The notes beneath the pieces are model-generated. The model saw only the letters and a list, made by a program, of their open reading frames with translations. It had not been told where the DNA came from and made no database searches. A program made the position numbers and the translations under genes. From Caulobacter sp. (lineage in GTDB: Bacteria; Pseudomonadota; Alphaproteobacteria; Caulobacterales; Caulobacteraceae), in assembly GCA_021741355.1 (NCBI GenBank), contig JAIOXZ010000021.1, positions 1 to 63,956 on the forward strand: a stretch of DNA of 63,956 nucleotides. The letters run 5' to 3'. Of this stretch, positions 1-8,286 are shown piece after piece (the first letter of the stretch is position 1; each line of letters starts with the position of its first letter).

Positions 1-103
1 AATGGCCCCGCACCGCCAGGGTCGACCGGGCTGCTAGGCAGGATTTACCGGGTGCGTGGTAAACGGGCCCTTAGGTCCCCGGTCCTGGCGCCTAAAGGGT
101 GCC

Positions 104-128
104 GGCCGCGCCCGGGCGGGACGCGGCC
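104..128. other. GC-rich hairpin downstream of sciP; left edge otherwise featureless
   Basis: GGCCGCG (104-110) pairs with CGCGGCC (122-128) around an 11-nt loop. It lies just past the sciP stop codon on the minus strand. No T-tract follows, so it is at best a weak terminator. The rest of 1-166 shows no convincing gene; a small plus-strand reading frame that runs into sciP has no family resemblance. Confidence 0.3.
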
Positions 129-166
129 GTCTGTCGTGAGCCTTTCAGGAAGGGGGGCGAAGCGGC

Positions 167-448
167 TCAGCGATACTGCTGCAGACGGGTCGTCCGCAGG
201 CCGGCGAGGCCATGACGGTCGATCGACTTCTGCCAGGTCAGGAACTCTTCGTTGGTGAGCCTGTAGCGGTTGCAGGCGTCATCAAGGCTGAGCAGACCTC
301 CGCGCACCGCCGCGACCACTTCCGCCTTGCGTCGGATGACCCAACGCTCGGTGTTGGCAGGCGGCAGGTCGGACAGCGTCAGCGGCGCACCGGTTGGACC
401 GATCACGTACTTTTCGCCCCTGTTGTTTACACGCTGCTGTTGAAGCAT
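167..448 (-). CDS. sciP: SciP, CtrA-inhibiting cell-cycle regulator (DUF1153 family)
   Basis: 93-aa DUF1153 protein with the family N-terminus MLQQQRVNNRGEKYVIGP, followed by a compact helix-turn-helix-like segment (about residues 35-85, including SLDDACNRY and NEEFLTWQ). In Caulobacter, SciP appears at the swarmer stage, binds DNA and CtrA, and blocks CtrA-driven transcription of flagellar and other genes. The length is the usual one for the family. It is the last gene on the minus strand after fliK-flgD-flgE but is separated from flgE by 165 bases of AT-rich sequence, so it probably has its own promoter. Its position beside the hook genes matches the Caulobacter arrangement as I recall it. 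Confidence 0.93.
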   Translation of the reverse strand: MLQQQRVNNRGEKYVIGPTGAPLTLSDLPPANTERWVIRRKAEVVAAVRGGLLSLDDACNRYRLTNEEFLTWQKSIDRHGLAGLRTTRLQQYR

Positions 449-613
449 GGCTCTAGGCCTCTCTCACCATCACTGTTGAGGAGAACCGTACGCCACCGGC
501 GATAACGGCGCGTGAATCGCGATAGTAAAAATATAGGTAACCACTATCGCCCCCAAGTTAATAACTGTGTTTCATCTTGAAACACCCGAATTAAGACAAG
601 CTAAACTTCAAGT
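449..613 (-). promoter_or_regulatory. sciP promoter region with inverted repeat, GANTC and TTAA sites; flgE end hairpin
   Basis: This AT-rich stretch separates flgE from sciP. It contains a perfect inverted repeat GCGATAGT (519-526) / ACTATCGC (543-550) with a 16-base AT-rich centre, a GAATC (GANTC) site at 514-518 and TTAA half-sites at 558-561 and 591-594. A second hairpin, GTGTTTCA (567-574) / TGAAACAC (578-585), lies just after the flgE stop and may end the hook transcript. In Caulobacter sciP responds to CtrA and CcrM methylation, so these elements fit; the exact promoter is inferred. Confidence 0.55.
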
Positions 614-2020
614 CTATCGCTTGATGTTCAACAGTTCTTCGAGCATCTGATCGGCCGTGGTGATGATCTTCGACGAGGCCGAATAGGCCCGTTGCGTAGT
701 GATCAGGCCGGTAAACTCGCTCGAGAGGTCGACTGTGGAGGCTTCAAGCGTGGACGGAGTGATGAAGCCGGCGCCGCCGCTGCCCGGGGTCTTGAAGTTG
801 TAGGTCCCGCTCTGCTGGCTCACCCGGTAGGCATTGCCGCTGACCGGGATCAGGCCGTCGGCGTTCGGGAAGGTGGCGACGGCCACCTGGGCGATCTGGC
901 GCGAGATGCCGTTGTCGAAGATGGCCGTGACGAAGCCCTGGTCGTCGATCTCGATGTTGGTCAGGTTGCCGAACGCCGTGCCGTTGGTGGCGACCGACTG
1001 CACCAGCGACTGGCTGTCGAACTGGGTCAGGCCGCCCGCTGCGCCGCCGAGATCGAGACGGATCTCCTGCGCGCCGACGCCCAGGCCGGTGTCCCACTTG
1101 AAGGCTCCCGCGCCTGGCGCCCCATCCGCGGACGCCCCGAACGTCAGGATCGGGTTGCCGGGATCCGGGAACAGGGTCGTGGCGGTGTTGTCGAGACGGC
1201 CGTCCGGTGTGAAGACGACCAGGCCGGTGGCCAGCTGGCCGTTGACCAGGCCGGCGCCGGTCTCGACGTCGCTGGCCGGAACGGCGCGGATCTCGGCGAA
1301 CCATTCGTTGGGGTTGGCGCTCTTCAGGAAGTCCACCTGGACCGTCCGCTTGCCGCCCTTGGAATCCGACACCGGAACCTGGATGGAGAAGTCCGGCCGC
1401 ACGCCGGTGCCGAGGTCCGGATCGTACATCGCCATCGAGTTGGTCGTGGCGTCATAGACGCCGACGTCGGCGGACAGGGCCTGGCTGGACTGGAGGTTGG
1501 CGTTGACCGTCGCGCGGGTCGTCTGTTCCGCGGCGCCGCCGACCGACGAGACGTTGATCGACTTCAGCCGGGTGATGTCCGAGGGGTCGGTGTTGATGAT
1601 GCCTTCGTCATCGACCACCCAGCCCTGGAGGTAGAGGCCGGCGTCGTTGCGGAGGTAGCCCAGGCTGTCGAGCTGGAAGGAGCCGGCGCGGGTGAACGAC
1701 CGCACGTCGGAGGCCTGCAGGTCTTCGGCCTTCTCGGTCACCGTGAAGAAGCCCTGGCCGGAGATCGACAGGTCGGTGCTGGAGGTGGTCTGCGTCGGAA
1801 GGCCCTGGGTGGTGATGAAGCGCCGGGTCTGGGCGGTCACGCCGCCGGCTGCATAGGAGGCGCCGGTGGCGCGGCTCGTGACCAGGGTCTGGAAGTTGGC
1901 CTGGCTGCGCTTGTAGCCGACCGTGTTTACGTTCGCGATGTTGTCGGAAATCGCCGCGAGCGCGGAGGAGTTCGACACCAGGCCGGTCACGCCGGCGAGC
2001 ATGGCGCTGTTGATGCTCAT
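614..2020 (-). CDS. flgE: Flagellar hook protein FlgE
   Basis: 468-aa hook subunit. The N-terminus MSINSAMLAGVTGLVSNSSA followed by SDNIANVNTVGYKRS is the conserved flagellar rod/hook motif, and the C-terminus (about residues 425-468, with EFTGLITTQRAYSASSKIIT) is the matching coiled-coil domain. The middle has the FlgE D1/D2 beta-rich domains and the GQGFFTV signature near residue 105. It polymerises into the extracellular universal joint after export by the flagellar type III apparatus. It lies 35 bases after flgD in the fliK-flgD-flgE transcription unit, so it is probably driven from the sigma-54 promoter in front of fliK. Confidence 0.96.
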   Translation of the reverse strand: MSINSAMLAGVTGLVSNSSALAAISDNIANVNTVGYKRSQANFQTLVTSRATGASYAAGGVTAQTRRFITTQGLPTQTTSSTDLSISGQGFFTVTEKAEDLQASDVRSFTRAGSFQLDSLGYLRNDAGLYLQGWVVDDEGIINTDPSDITRLKSINVSSVGGAAEQTTRATVNANLQSSQALSADVGVYDATTNSMAMYDPDLGTGVRPDFSIQVPVSDSKGGKRTVQVDFLKSANPNEWFAEIRAVPASDVETGAGLVNGQLATGLVVFTPDGRLDNTATTLFPDPGNPILTFGASADGAPGAGAFKWDTGLGVGAQEIRLDLGGAAGGLTQFDSQSLVQSVATNGTAFGNLTNIEIDDQGFVTAIFDNGISRQIAQVAVATFPNADGLIPVSGNAYRVSQQSGTYNFKTPGSGGAGFITPSTLEASTVDLSSEFTGLITTQRAYSASSKIITTADQMLEELLNIKR

Positions 2021-2055
2021 GGGAGGTTATCCTCTTTCTTGCTGACAGGTCTGGA

Positions 2056-2733
2056 TCACGACGCGGACTGCACGCCGACGATCGAAGAGACGGGGACTTT
2101 GAGTTTGCCGATGCTGACGACGGTATCGCCGTCGATGGTCTGGACGCCGGTGACGACGCCGCTGGCGCGCGGCGTGGCGGCGATGGTCTCGCCGCCCGAA
2201 CCGCTCGCGGTGATCTTCAGGGTGTAGGCGCCGCCGTCGGCCAGCTGGTTGCCGGCCGAGGTGACGCCGTTCCAGTCGAGGCTGTTCTCGCCGGCTGCGA
2301 CGCTGGCGTCCGTACGGCTCCAGACCGTGGAGCCCGCCGAGTTGACGATCTCGTACTTCACGCTGGTGGCGTTGCGGTCGAGGTCATAGGTCCAGGTCGC
2401 TTCGCCCTCGGCAAGCACCGCCTGGCTGGTCTCGGCGGTGACAGCCTTGCCGATCAGGTTGACCGACCCCGACAGGCCGCCGTCGCTCATGCCGACCAGC
2501 ATCTTGAGCAGGTCGTTGGTCATGAGCTGCTGCTCGACCCCGGTCATCTGGACGATCTGGGCCGTGAACTCGTTTGAATCGAGCGGCGACAGCGGGTCCT
2601 GGTTCTTCAGCTGCGTGGTCAGCAACGCCAGAAAGGTCTCCTCGCTGCTGGCCAGCCGGCTGCGCGAGCTGTTCAGCTTGTCGTTGATCGAGGCGCCGGC
2701 GGCAGTGGCTGTGGGGTCGATGGTGGTTGTCAT
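2056..2733 (-). CDS. flgD: Flagellar hook assembly scaffold FlgD
   Basis: 225-aa hook-capping protein. Residues about 28-70 carry the FlgD N-terminal signature (SSEETFLALLTTQLKNQDPL followed by SNEFTAQIVQMTGVEQ); the remainder is the tudor/Ig-like FlgD C-terminal region ending in a SIGKLKVPVSSIVGV-type beta strand. FlgD sits at the growing hook tip and permits FlgE addition, then is replaced by FlgK. It starts 8 bases after the fliK stop and precedes flgE, consistent with one hook operon. Confidence 0.95.
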   Translation of the reverse strand: MTTTIDPTATAAGASINDKLNSSRSRLASSEETFLALLTTQLKNQDPLSPLDSNEFTAQIVQMTGVEQQLMTNDLLKMLVGMSDGGLSGSVNLIGKAVTAETSQAVLAEGEATWTYDLDRNATSVKYEIVNSAGSTVWSRTDASVAAGENSLDWNGVTSAGNQLADGGAYTLKITASGSGGETIAATPRASGVVTGVQTIDGDTVVSIGKLKVPVSSIVGVQSAS

Positions 2734-2741
2734 GACCGGTC

Positions 2742-4346
2742 TCAGATTCGGATATCGACGCCGGACCGGGTCCGGCGATCGGTGGGGGATGGGGCGGCGG
2801 TCCGCGAAAGGTCGGTCTCGTCGGCGCCGGCCTGCGCGCGCTGGAAGGCGCGGCCGTTCCAGGCGCGGTCCTGTTGCTGGCCGGCCTCGCGACCGCCGGA
2901 GCCGGCGCCCTGGCCGGCGAGATCAAAGGTCAGGCCGTCATCAGCCACGTCGAATCCGGCCTGCTCCAGCGCGAGGCGCAGGTCCGCGGCGCGGCTGCCG
3001 AGATCAGCGGCCGACTGCGGCGAGTCGAACGACATGGCGGCGGTAAGCTTGCCGTTGCGGTCGATCTCGATCGCGACGTCGACCTTGCCCAGGCCATAGG
3101 GATCGAGCTGGATGCCGAAGCGGGTGCTCTGGCCATCCAGCTTCCGGACGACGTCGGCGGCGAACCGGGCGACCGTCTCGGGCGTGGCGCGGGCGGCGGT
3201 CGCCTCGCTCTTCACGGCGGCGGTTTGGGCCGCGGGGACCCGCGCCTCCGCGAGTTGCGCGGGCTGACGCGTCTCGGCGGCTTCCGGTGTATCGGCAGCG
3301 GGCGGATCGCCGCTGGCGTCGGCATCGACCCCGCCGGTCAGGGTCTCGGCGGCGGCGAGCGCGGCCTGCTTGACCGGCGAGGCTTCGGATCCGGCGTCCG
3401 ACGGCGCGAAGGGCGCCGGTCCGGCCGTCTCGGTGCGCCGCTCATTGCGGGCGGCCGAGGCCGAACGACGCGGCTCGCCTTCGACCGGCGCAGCAGGCGC
3501 TGACGCGGCAACCGGAGTCGCCGCGACCGCGACGGGGGCCGCGACCGGAGCGGAGGCGCTGGCTGCGGCCGCCGCCGTGAGCGGAGCTGTCGCTGCCGCC
3601 GCAGCGGTCTTGTCGGCAACCGGCGAAGCGAGGGTCTGGGCCTGAACCTGCGTCACGGCCGCCGTCTGCGCGGGTGCGGCGGGGGCCGGAGCGGGCTGCA
3701 TTGCGGAGGCGGTCGCGGCCTTGGCGACGTCCGACGACGGGCGGGCCAGGATCGACGGCGTCTCGGCCGAAGCTTCGGCTGCGGCCGGCGTCGCGAACGG
3801 CCGGGGCGCGCGGGCGTCCGCGAACACGGTGTTCAGCGGCGCGGCGACGGGCGCAGCGGGATCGGTTTCCGGGGCTCGCGAAACGACCGGCGTCGAGGGC
3901 TCGGCGGCAAGAGCGTTCGGCAACGCGACGCCGGCTTCGGCCGACCGCCAAGCCGCGAAGCCCGGCACGCGAATCTGACGGGCGGCGAAGGTCACGCCAT
4001 CCGCCGCGTCGTTCGCTGCGGTCGGCACAACGGGGACCGGCGCCTGGGCGGGGGCCCCCAGCAGCAGGGTGAGGCCCGGATCCTGCGCCGTGGCGGCGTC
4101 TTCCGCCTGGAGATCGGCATCAGCCTCCGGCGCGGCGAACGCGCCACGGGTGGGCCCGGCCTTGACGTCGCGCGGCCCCAGGCCCGCGAGCAGCGCCTCG
4201 AAGCCGGTCGCGGCGCCGCCCGATCCCGTCTTGGGGATCGGAGCGCCGGGCAGGACGGACGGCAGACTGGGCGCAGGCACGGTCATGGAGGGCGAGGACG
4301 CCTTTGGGTGGGGGGAAACGCTCGGCGCCTGCTGCGCCTGGATCAT
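2742..4346 (-). CDS. fliK: Flagellar hook-length control protein FliK
   Basis: 534-aa protein with a long Ala/Pro-rich low-complexity N-terminal part (about residues 1-400) and a C-terminal Flg_hook domain (about 405-500) containing RFGIQLDPYGLGKVDVAIEI. FliK is exported as a molecular ruler and switches the export gate from hook to filament substrates. Low-complexity N-termini of variable length are normal for the family. The annotated start lies only a few bases beyond the predicted transcription start of the sigma-54 promoter at 4361-4375, so translation may begin at a later Met (codon 21, 4286) or without a leader. First gene of the hook operon. Confidence 0.88.
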   Translation of the reverse strand: MIQAQQAPSVSPHPKASSPSMTVPAPSLPSVLPGAPIPKTGSGGAATGFEALLAGLGPRDVKAGPTRGAFAAPEADADLQAEDAATAQDPGLTLLLGAPAQAPVPVVPTAANDAADGVTFAARQIRVPGFAAWRSAEAGVALPNALAAEPSTPVVSRAPETDPAAPVAAPLNTVFADARAPRPFATPAAAEASAETPSILARPSSDVAKAATASAMQPAPAPAAPAQTAAVTQVQAQTLASPVADKTAAAAATAPLTAAAAASASAPVAAPVAVAATPVAASAPAAPVEGEPRRSASAARNERRTETAGPAPFAPSDAGSEASPVKQAALAAAETLTGGVDADASGDPPAADTPEAAETRQPAQLAEARVPAAQTAAVKSEATAARATPETVARFAADVVRKLDGQSTRFGIQLDPYGLGKVDVAIEIDRNGKLTAAMSFDSPQSAADLGSRAADLRLALEQAGFDVADDGLTFDLAGQGAGSGGREAGQQQDRAWNGRAFQRAQAGADETDLSRTAAPSPTDRRTRSGVDIRI

Positions 4347-4360
4347 TCGGAGGGATCAAA

Positions 4361-4375
4361 GCAACGGCTGGGCCA
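4361..4375 (-). promoter_or_regulatory. Sigma-54 promoter for the fliK-flgD-flgE hook operon
   Basis: Read on the minus strand the bases are TGGCCCAGCCGTTGC, with GG and GC separated by exactly 10 bases as RpoN requires and a TTGC -12 element. It lies just upstream of fliK. Late hook genes in Caulobacter are sigma-54 and FlbD dependent. The predicted start of transcription (about 4350) falls almost on the annotated fliK start. Confidence 0.75.
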
Positions 4376-4514
4376 GTTGCCCGAAATCCGCTCAAACTGT
4401 TGTTTTATCTGATCTATGTCTGCCGAAAGGCGGACCGGCGAGTCAGCGCCAGGGTCGGATTTTGCCGGGCCGCAATCGTCCGCAGGGGCCTGATCTTGCC
4501 GCCCCGGGGGCATC
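4376..4514. promoter_or_regulatory. Divergent hook-gene enhancer region with ftr-like (FlbD) site
   Basis: The sequence between the two divergent sigma-54 promoters has no gene. It contains TTTGCCGGG at 4461-4469, the reverse complement of CCCGGCAAA, which recurs at 4621-4629 and (again reversed) at 4653-4661. This 9-mer resembles the core of the Caulobacter ftr elements bound by the enhancer-binding protein FlbD between flbG and flaN. Assignment to FlbD is from that resemblance only. Confidence 0.5.
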
Positions 4515-4529
4515 TGGCGCGGCTCTTGC
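4515..4529 (+). promoter_or_regulatory. Sigma-54 promoter for flgK-flgL
   Basis: TGGCGCGGCTCTTGC has the GG-N10-GC geometry of an RpoN promoter. It predicts transcription from about 4541 and a leader of roughly 140 bases before flgK. It faces away from the fliK promoter, as in the Caulobacter flbG/flaN pair. Confidence 0.72.
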
Positions 4530-4576
4530 GCTTGGTTAATTCGAAGATCCGATGGCCGAATGCCAAATGCCAAATA

Positions 4577-4661
4577 TTTCAACAGGTTAGTATTTGCCTA
4601 CGCGAGCGCGTCCGCGTTCGCCCGGCAAAAAACGCCAGAAAACGCGTCAGGCTTTGCCGGG
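4577..4661. promoter_or_regulatory. flgK leader with IHF-like site and two ftr-like sites
   Basis: TTTCAACAGGTTA (4577-4589) differs from the IHF consensus WATCAANNNNTTR at one position. CCCGGCAAA (4621-4629) and its inverse TTTGCCGGG (4653-4661) follow. Downstream enhancers inside the transcribed leader, with IHF bending between promoter and enhancer, are known for Caulobacter flagellar genes; the match here is by eye. Confidence 0.4.
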
Positions 4662-4678
4662 CGCAAGGCAAAGAACGC

Positions 4679-6796
4679 ATGAGCCTGACCAATATCATGT
4701 CGTCGGCGACCACCGGTCTGATGGCCGCGCAGACCGGTCTGCGGACGGTCTCCGACAACATCGCCAACATCAACACGGCCGGCTACGTCCGCAAGGTCGT
4801 CAACCAGGCGCCGCTGGTGTCCGCCGGCATGGGCGTCGGCGTCGACATCACCGGCATCAGCCGGGCGGCCGACGCCTTCCTGCAGCGCGCCTCGCTGACC
4901 GCCAAGGCCAGCTCCGCCCAGGCCGGGGTGCTGGCCGACGCCTTCGACCGCGCCCAGGCCCTGTTCGGCGATCCGTCCGGTTCCAGCTCCTTCTTCAGCC
5001 GGCTGGACGAGGTCTATGTGGCCTTCTCCGCCGCGGCCGGCGACGCGGCGTCCTCGATCCAGCGCGGCGCGGCGATCGACAGCGTCACCGACTTCCTCAA
5101 CGAGGCCTCGCGCATCTCGACCTCGCTGAAGAGCCTCGGGGCCGAGGCCGACGCCCGCATCGGCGGCGCCGTCGACCGGGCCAACCAGCTGCTCAGCCAG
5201 ATCGACTCGCTCAACACCGACATCAGCCGCGCCCAGGTCGAGGGCCGCGACTCGACGGGCTCGGAGAACATCCAGACCCGGCTGATCGACGAGCTTTCCG
5301 GGCTGATGGACGTCAGCATCAGCAGCCGGTCCAACGGCGGCTCGGTGATCCGCGCCTCGGACGGCACGGTGCTGGCCGGCGCCGGCGGTGCGGCGACACT
5401 CTCCTATGTGCGCGCGGACGGCGCGTCCGGCGAGATCGCGGTCACCCTGCCCGGCGCCAGCGGCCAGGCCTCGCTGCGCGCGCGGCTGACCTCCGGCGAG
5501 ATCCGCGGCCTGCTGGACCTGCGCGACCGGGAGCTGCCGGCCATCGGCGACCAGCTGTCGGAGTTCGTCACCAAGGCCGTCGACGAGCTGAACCGCGCGC
5601 ACAACGCTTCCTCCAGCGTGCCCGCGCCCTCGACCCTGACCGGACGCAACACCGGCCTGGACCTGCCCACCGCCATCGCCGGCTTCAGCGGCCAGACGAC
5701 CATCGGCGTCGTCGCCGCCAACGGCCTGCTGCAGCGGCAAGTGGCCGTGGACTTCGACGCGGGTACGATGAGCGTCGATGGCGGCGGGCCGACAGCCTTC
5801 ACCGCCGGCAACTTCCTCTCCACCCTCAACACCGCGCTCGGCGGCTTCGGCTCGGCCGGCTTCAGCAACGGCGCGCTCAGCCTGACGGCCAACGGCGGCG
5901 CGGGCGTCGCCATCGTGGACGACGCCGCCAACCCGGCGACCAAGGCCGCCAAGGGCTTCTCGCACTTCTTCGGGCTGAACGACCTGGTCACCTCGACCGG
6001 CTTCCCCTTCTATGACACGGGCCTCAGCCCCACGAGCGCGCACGGCTTCACGACGGGCGACACGATCAGCCTGCGCGTGGCCGACGCTGACGGCGTGCGC
6101 GTCAAGGACGTCACGGTCGCGGTCCCGGCCGGCGGCACGATGGCTGACCTGCTGGGCGCCCTGAACTCGAACACCTCGGGCGTAGGCCTCTACGGCGCCT
6201 TCAGCCTCGACGCCGAAGGGGCGATGGTCTTCTCCGCCAACGCCAGGGGCGCGAGCCTGTCGGTGCTCAACGACGACACCGAGCGCGGCGCGGGCGGGCC
6301 GTCGATCTCCGAACTGTTCGGCGTCGGCCTGGCGCAGCGGTCGGGCCGGGCCGAACGGTTCGAGGTGCGCACCGACATCGCCGCCAACCCGCTGAAGCTG
6401 GCCCTCGCCTCGCTCGACCTCAGCCAGGCGAGCGCCGGCAAGCCGGTGCTGGCGCTGGGCGACGGCCGCGGCGCGACGGGTCTGGCGCAGGCGGGCGAGA
6501 CTTTCGCCGGCTTCGACGCCGCCGGCGGCCTGGCCGCCTCGACCATGACCGTCTCGCGCTATGCGTCGGAACTGGCCGGCGCCATCGCCCGCAAGGCCGA
6601 CGCGGCGGCCTCGCGCCAGACCATCGCCGAGGCGGTCGCCTCCGAGGCCGACACGCGCCGCAGCTCGGCCGAGGGGGTCAATCTCGATCAGGAGCTGATC
6701 AGCATGACCACCTACCAGCAGGCCTTCAACGCCTCCGCCCGCCTCGTCCAGGCGAGCAAGGACATGTACGACATCCTCATGACGATGGTGAGATAA
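4679..6796 (+). CDS. flgK: Flagellar hook-associated protein 1, FlgK
   Basis: 705-aa hook-filament junction protein. The start at 4679 gives the family N-terminus MSLTNIMSSATTGLMAAQTG plus SDNIANINTAGYVRK; the frame is open further upstream, but that extension has no family resemblance and covers the regulatory region. The C-terminus (about residues 665-705, VNLDQELISMTTYQQAFNAS) is the canonical D0/D1 helix. FlgK replaces the FlgD cap on the finished hook and forms the first junction zone. flgL follows after 3 bases, so the two are cotranscribed from the sigma-54 promoter at 4515-4529. Confidence 0.95.
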   Translation: MSLTNIMSSATTGLMAAQTGLRTVSDNIANINTAGYVRKVVNQAPLVSAGMGVGVDITGISRAADAFLQRASLTAKASSAQAGVLADAFDRAQALFGDPSGSSSFFSRLDEVYVAFSAAAGDAASSIQRGAAIDSVTDFLNEASRISTSLKSLGAEADARIGGAVDRANQLLSQIDSLNTDISRAQVEGRDSTGSENIQTRLIDELSGLMDVSISSRSNGGSVIRASDGTVLAGAGGAATLSYVRADGASGEIAVTLPGASGQASLRARLTSGEIRGLLDLRDRELPAIGDQLSEFVTKAVDELNRAHNASSSVPAPSTLTGRNTGLDLPTAIAGFSGQTTIGVVAANGLLQRQVAVDFDAGTMSVDGGGPTAFTAGNFLSTLNTALGGFGSAGFSNGALSLTANGGAGVAIVDDAANPATKAAKGFSHFFGLNDLVTSTGFPFYDTGLSPTSAHGFTTGDTISLRVADADGVRVKDVTVAVPAGGTMADLLGALNSNTSGVGLYGAFSLDAEGAMVFSANARGASLSVLNDDTERGAGGPSISELFGVGLAQRSGRAERFEVRTDIAANPLKLALASLDLSQASAGKPVLALGDGRGATGLAQAGETFAGFDAAGGLAASTMTVSRYASELAGAIARKADAAASRQTIAEAVASEADTRRSSAEGVNLDQELISMTTYQQAFNASARLVQASKDMYDILMTMVR

Positions 6797-6799
6797 GCC

Positions 6800-7726
6800 A
6801 TGAACCGCGTCGCCACCGGCAACAGCTACTCCTCGGTCCTCAACGACCTGATGCGCGCCCAGGTGCGCCAGCAGGAGGCCAACGCCCAGGTCTCCAGCGG
6901 CAAGGTCGCCGGCAACCTCAAGGGCTTCGCCCGTCAGGCCGAGACCCTGCTGGCCACGCGCTCGATCCAGACCCGGGTCGACGGCTTCCTGACCCAGGGC
7001 AAGACCCTCAGCTCCAAGCTGGAATCGCAGGACCTGGCGCTGAACCAGACGGCCGACGCCGCCGCCGGGGCGCGCCAGGCGATCGCCGAGGCCCTGGCCA
7101 CCGGGCATGGCGACGCGTTGATGAGCGAACTGTCGAACTGGTTCTCCTCGGCCTCGGACTCCCTGAACGCCCGGTTCGGCGGCCGCTACCTGTTCGCCGG
7201 CGGCCAGGTGGACACCCCGCCGGTCAGCGCCGGCGCCATGGCCGACCTGACCAGCCAGCCGACCGTCGACGCCTTCTTCCAGAACGACAACCTGGCCCCG
7301 ACCAACCAGCTGGACGAGTCCACGACCATCCAGTCTGGCTTCCTCGCCGACCAGCTGGCTGGCGGCCTGTTCGACTCGTTTCGCCAGGTGCAGGCGTTCG
7401 TCGACGCCAACGGCGACTTCACCGGCCAGCTGTCGACCACACAGGAGGCCTTCCTGCAGTCGATGCTCGACGGCTTCGAGACCGCCCGCAGCGACCTGAC
7501 CGACGCCACCGCCCGCAACGGCCTGATCCAGAACCGCGTCGACAAGACCATGGAAACCCAGGAGGCCCGCCAGGCGATGCTCGAAACCATGGTCGGCGGC
7601 ATCACCGACGTCGACATGGCCGAGGCCATCAGCCGGCTGCAACAGGCCCAGACCACCGTCCAGGCCAGCGCCCAGGTGTTCAACACCCTCAGCCAGAGCT
7701 CCCTGCTGAACCTGCTGCAGTCGTAG
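6800..7726 (+). CDS. flgL: Flagellar hook-associated protein 3, FlgL
   Basis: 308-aa flagellin-like junction protein. The N-terminal helix (MNRVATGNSYSSVLNDLM, then QQEANAQVSSGKVAGNLKGF) and C-terminal helix (ISRLQQAQTTVQASAQVFNT near 275-300) are the conserved flagellin D0/D1 arms; the middle is shorter than in a flagellin. FlgL forms the second junction layer on which filament flagellin polymerises. It begins 3 bases after the flgK stop codon and completes the divergent hook locus. Confidence 0.93.
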   Translation: MNRVATGNSYSSVLNDLMRAQVRQQEANAQVSSGKVAGNLKGFARQAETLLATRSIQTRVDGFLTQGKTLSSKLESQDLALNQTADAAAGARQAIAEALATGHGDALMSELSNWFSSASDSLNARFGGRYLFAGGQVDTPPVSAGAMADLTSQPTVDAFFQNDNLAPTNQLDESTTIQSGFLADQLAGGLFDSFRQVQAFVDANGDFTGQLSTTQEAFLQSMLDGFETARSDLTDATARNGLIQNRVDKTMETQEARQAMLETMVGGITDVDMAEAISRLQQAQTTVQASAQVFNTLSQSSLLNLLQS

Positions 7727-7778
7727 GGGCGCGGCCGGGCGGGGTTGCCTCCACAACGCTCCTTCGGCGCCAGAGGAG

Positions 7779-8198
7779 ATGACCTTGCCCCTCGATGCAG
7801 AGGACCAGAAGAAGGGCGGCCCGGAGTGGAGGGTCGAACTGGCCTGTGATCACGCCAGCGGGACGTTCCGCATGGCCGATATTCCACACCTCCCCATCGG
7901 GACCTATGAGGTGCAGGCCGTCGGCGGCGGGCCCTATCCGGCCTGGTCAAACGTCCGGGCGGATACGCGGAGCCGCCTGCCCTGGTTTCACAAGGTCTGG
8001 ATCGTGACCGTTGAAGGCATGAACGCCAATATCAAGCGCCTCGGCAGCGAGGAGGGCTATCGCAGCGCCGCCGAAGCCCTGGCCGCCGCCCGGCCTCACC
8101 GCTTCGAGGTGGGCAACAACCAGATTGTGATCCTGTGCATCCGCGACAGCGGCCAGGACAATCGCGGCGGACTGAGGCTCAGGATCACGCCGGCCTGA
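7779..8198 (+). CDS. Protein of unknown function downstream of flgL
   Basis: 139-aa soluble protein that I do not recognise. The start ATG at 7779 follows a GAGGAG that is almost adjacent to it, so an alternative start is possible. It has no signal peptide or membrane segment, has a mixed alpha/beta look, and contains a stretch rich in Trp, Tyr and Pro (about residues 35-75, e.g. GPYPAWSNVR and PWFHKVWIVTVEGMN). It lies 52 bases after flgL on the same strand with no terminator visible between them, so read-through from flgK-flgL is possible, but nothing in it suggests a flagellar role. Confidence 0.6.
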   Translation: MTLPLDAEDQKKGGPEWRVELACDHASGTFRMADIPHLPIGTYEVQAVGGGPYPAWSNVRADTRSRLPWFHKVWIVTVEGMNANIKRLGSEEGYRSAAEALAAARPHRFEVGNNQIVILCIRDSGQDNRGGLRLRITPA

Positions 8199-8241
8199 CG
8201 GGTCGGGCGTAGGCGGCTCCGGGCGCGGTGCGCGAGTTGTT

Positions 8242-8275
8242 TTGCCGCATTTGCCATCCGCTATAGTTGTATATG
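8242..8275 (+). promoter_or_regulatory. Candidate promoter of the first toxin-antitoxin pair
   Basis: An AT-rich patch in otherwise GC-rich sequence. It contains TTGCCG (8242-8247) and TATAGT (8262-8267) with a short 14-base spacer, and a second -10-like TATATG at 8270-8275. It lies immediately before the RelE-family start at 8287. The hexamer assignment is tentative. Confidence 0.3.
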
Positions 8276-8286
8276 ACGTTGCCACA

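Noticed and set aside
52..258. Small plus-strand frame at the left edge
   Set aside because: Overlaps the end of sciP and has no ribosome-binding site or similarity.
692..2227. Plus-strand frame of 511 codons
   Set aside because: Antisense to flgE and flgD; its composition is repetitive Gly/Val/Asp/Arg and resembles no family.
4598..7756. A 1052-codon open frame on the minus strand
   Set aside because: It is antisense to flgK and flgL, whose proteins match their families end to end. Long antisense frames are expected in high-GC DNA with biased third positions.
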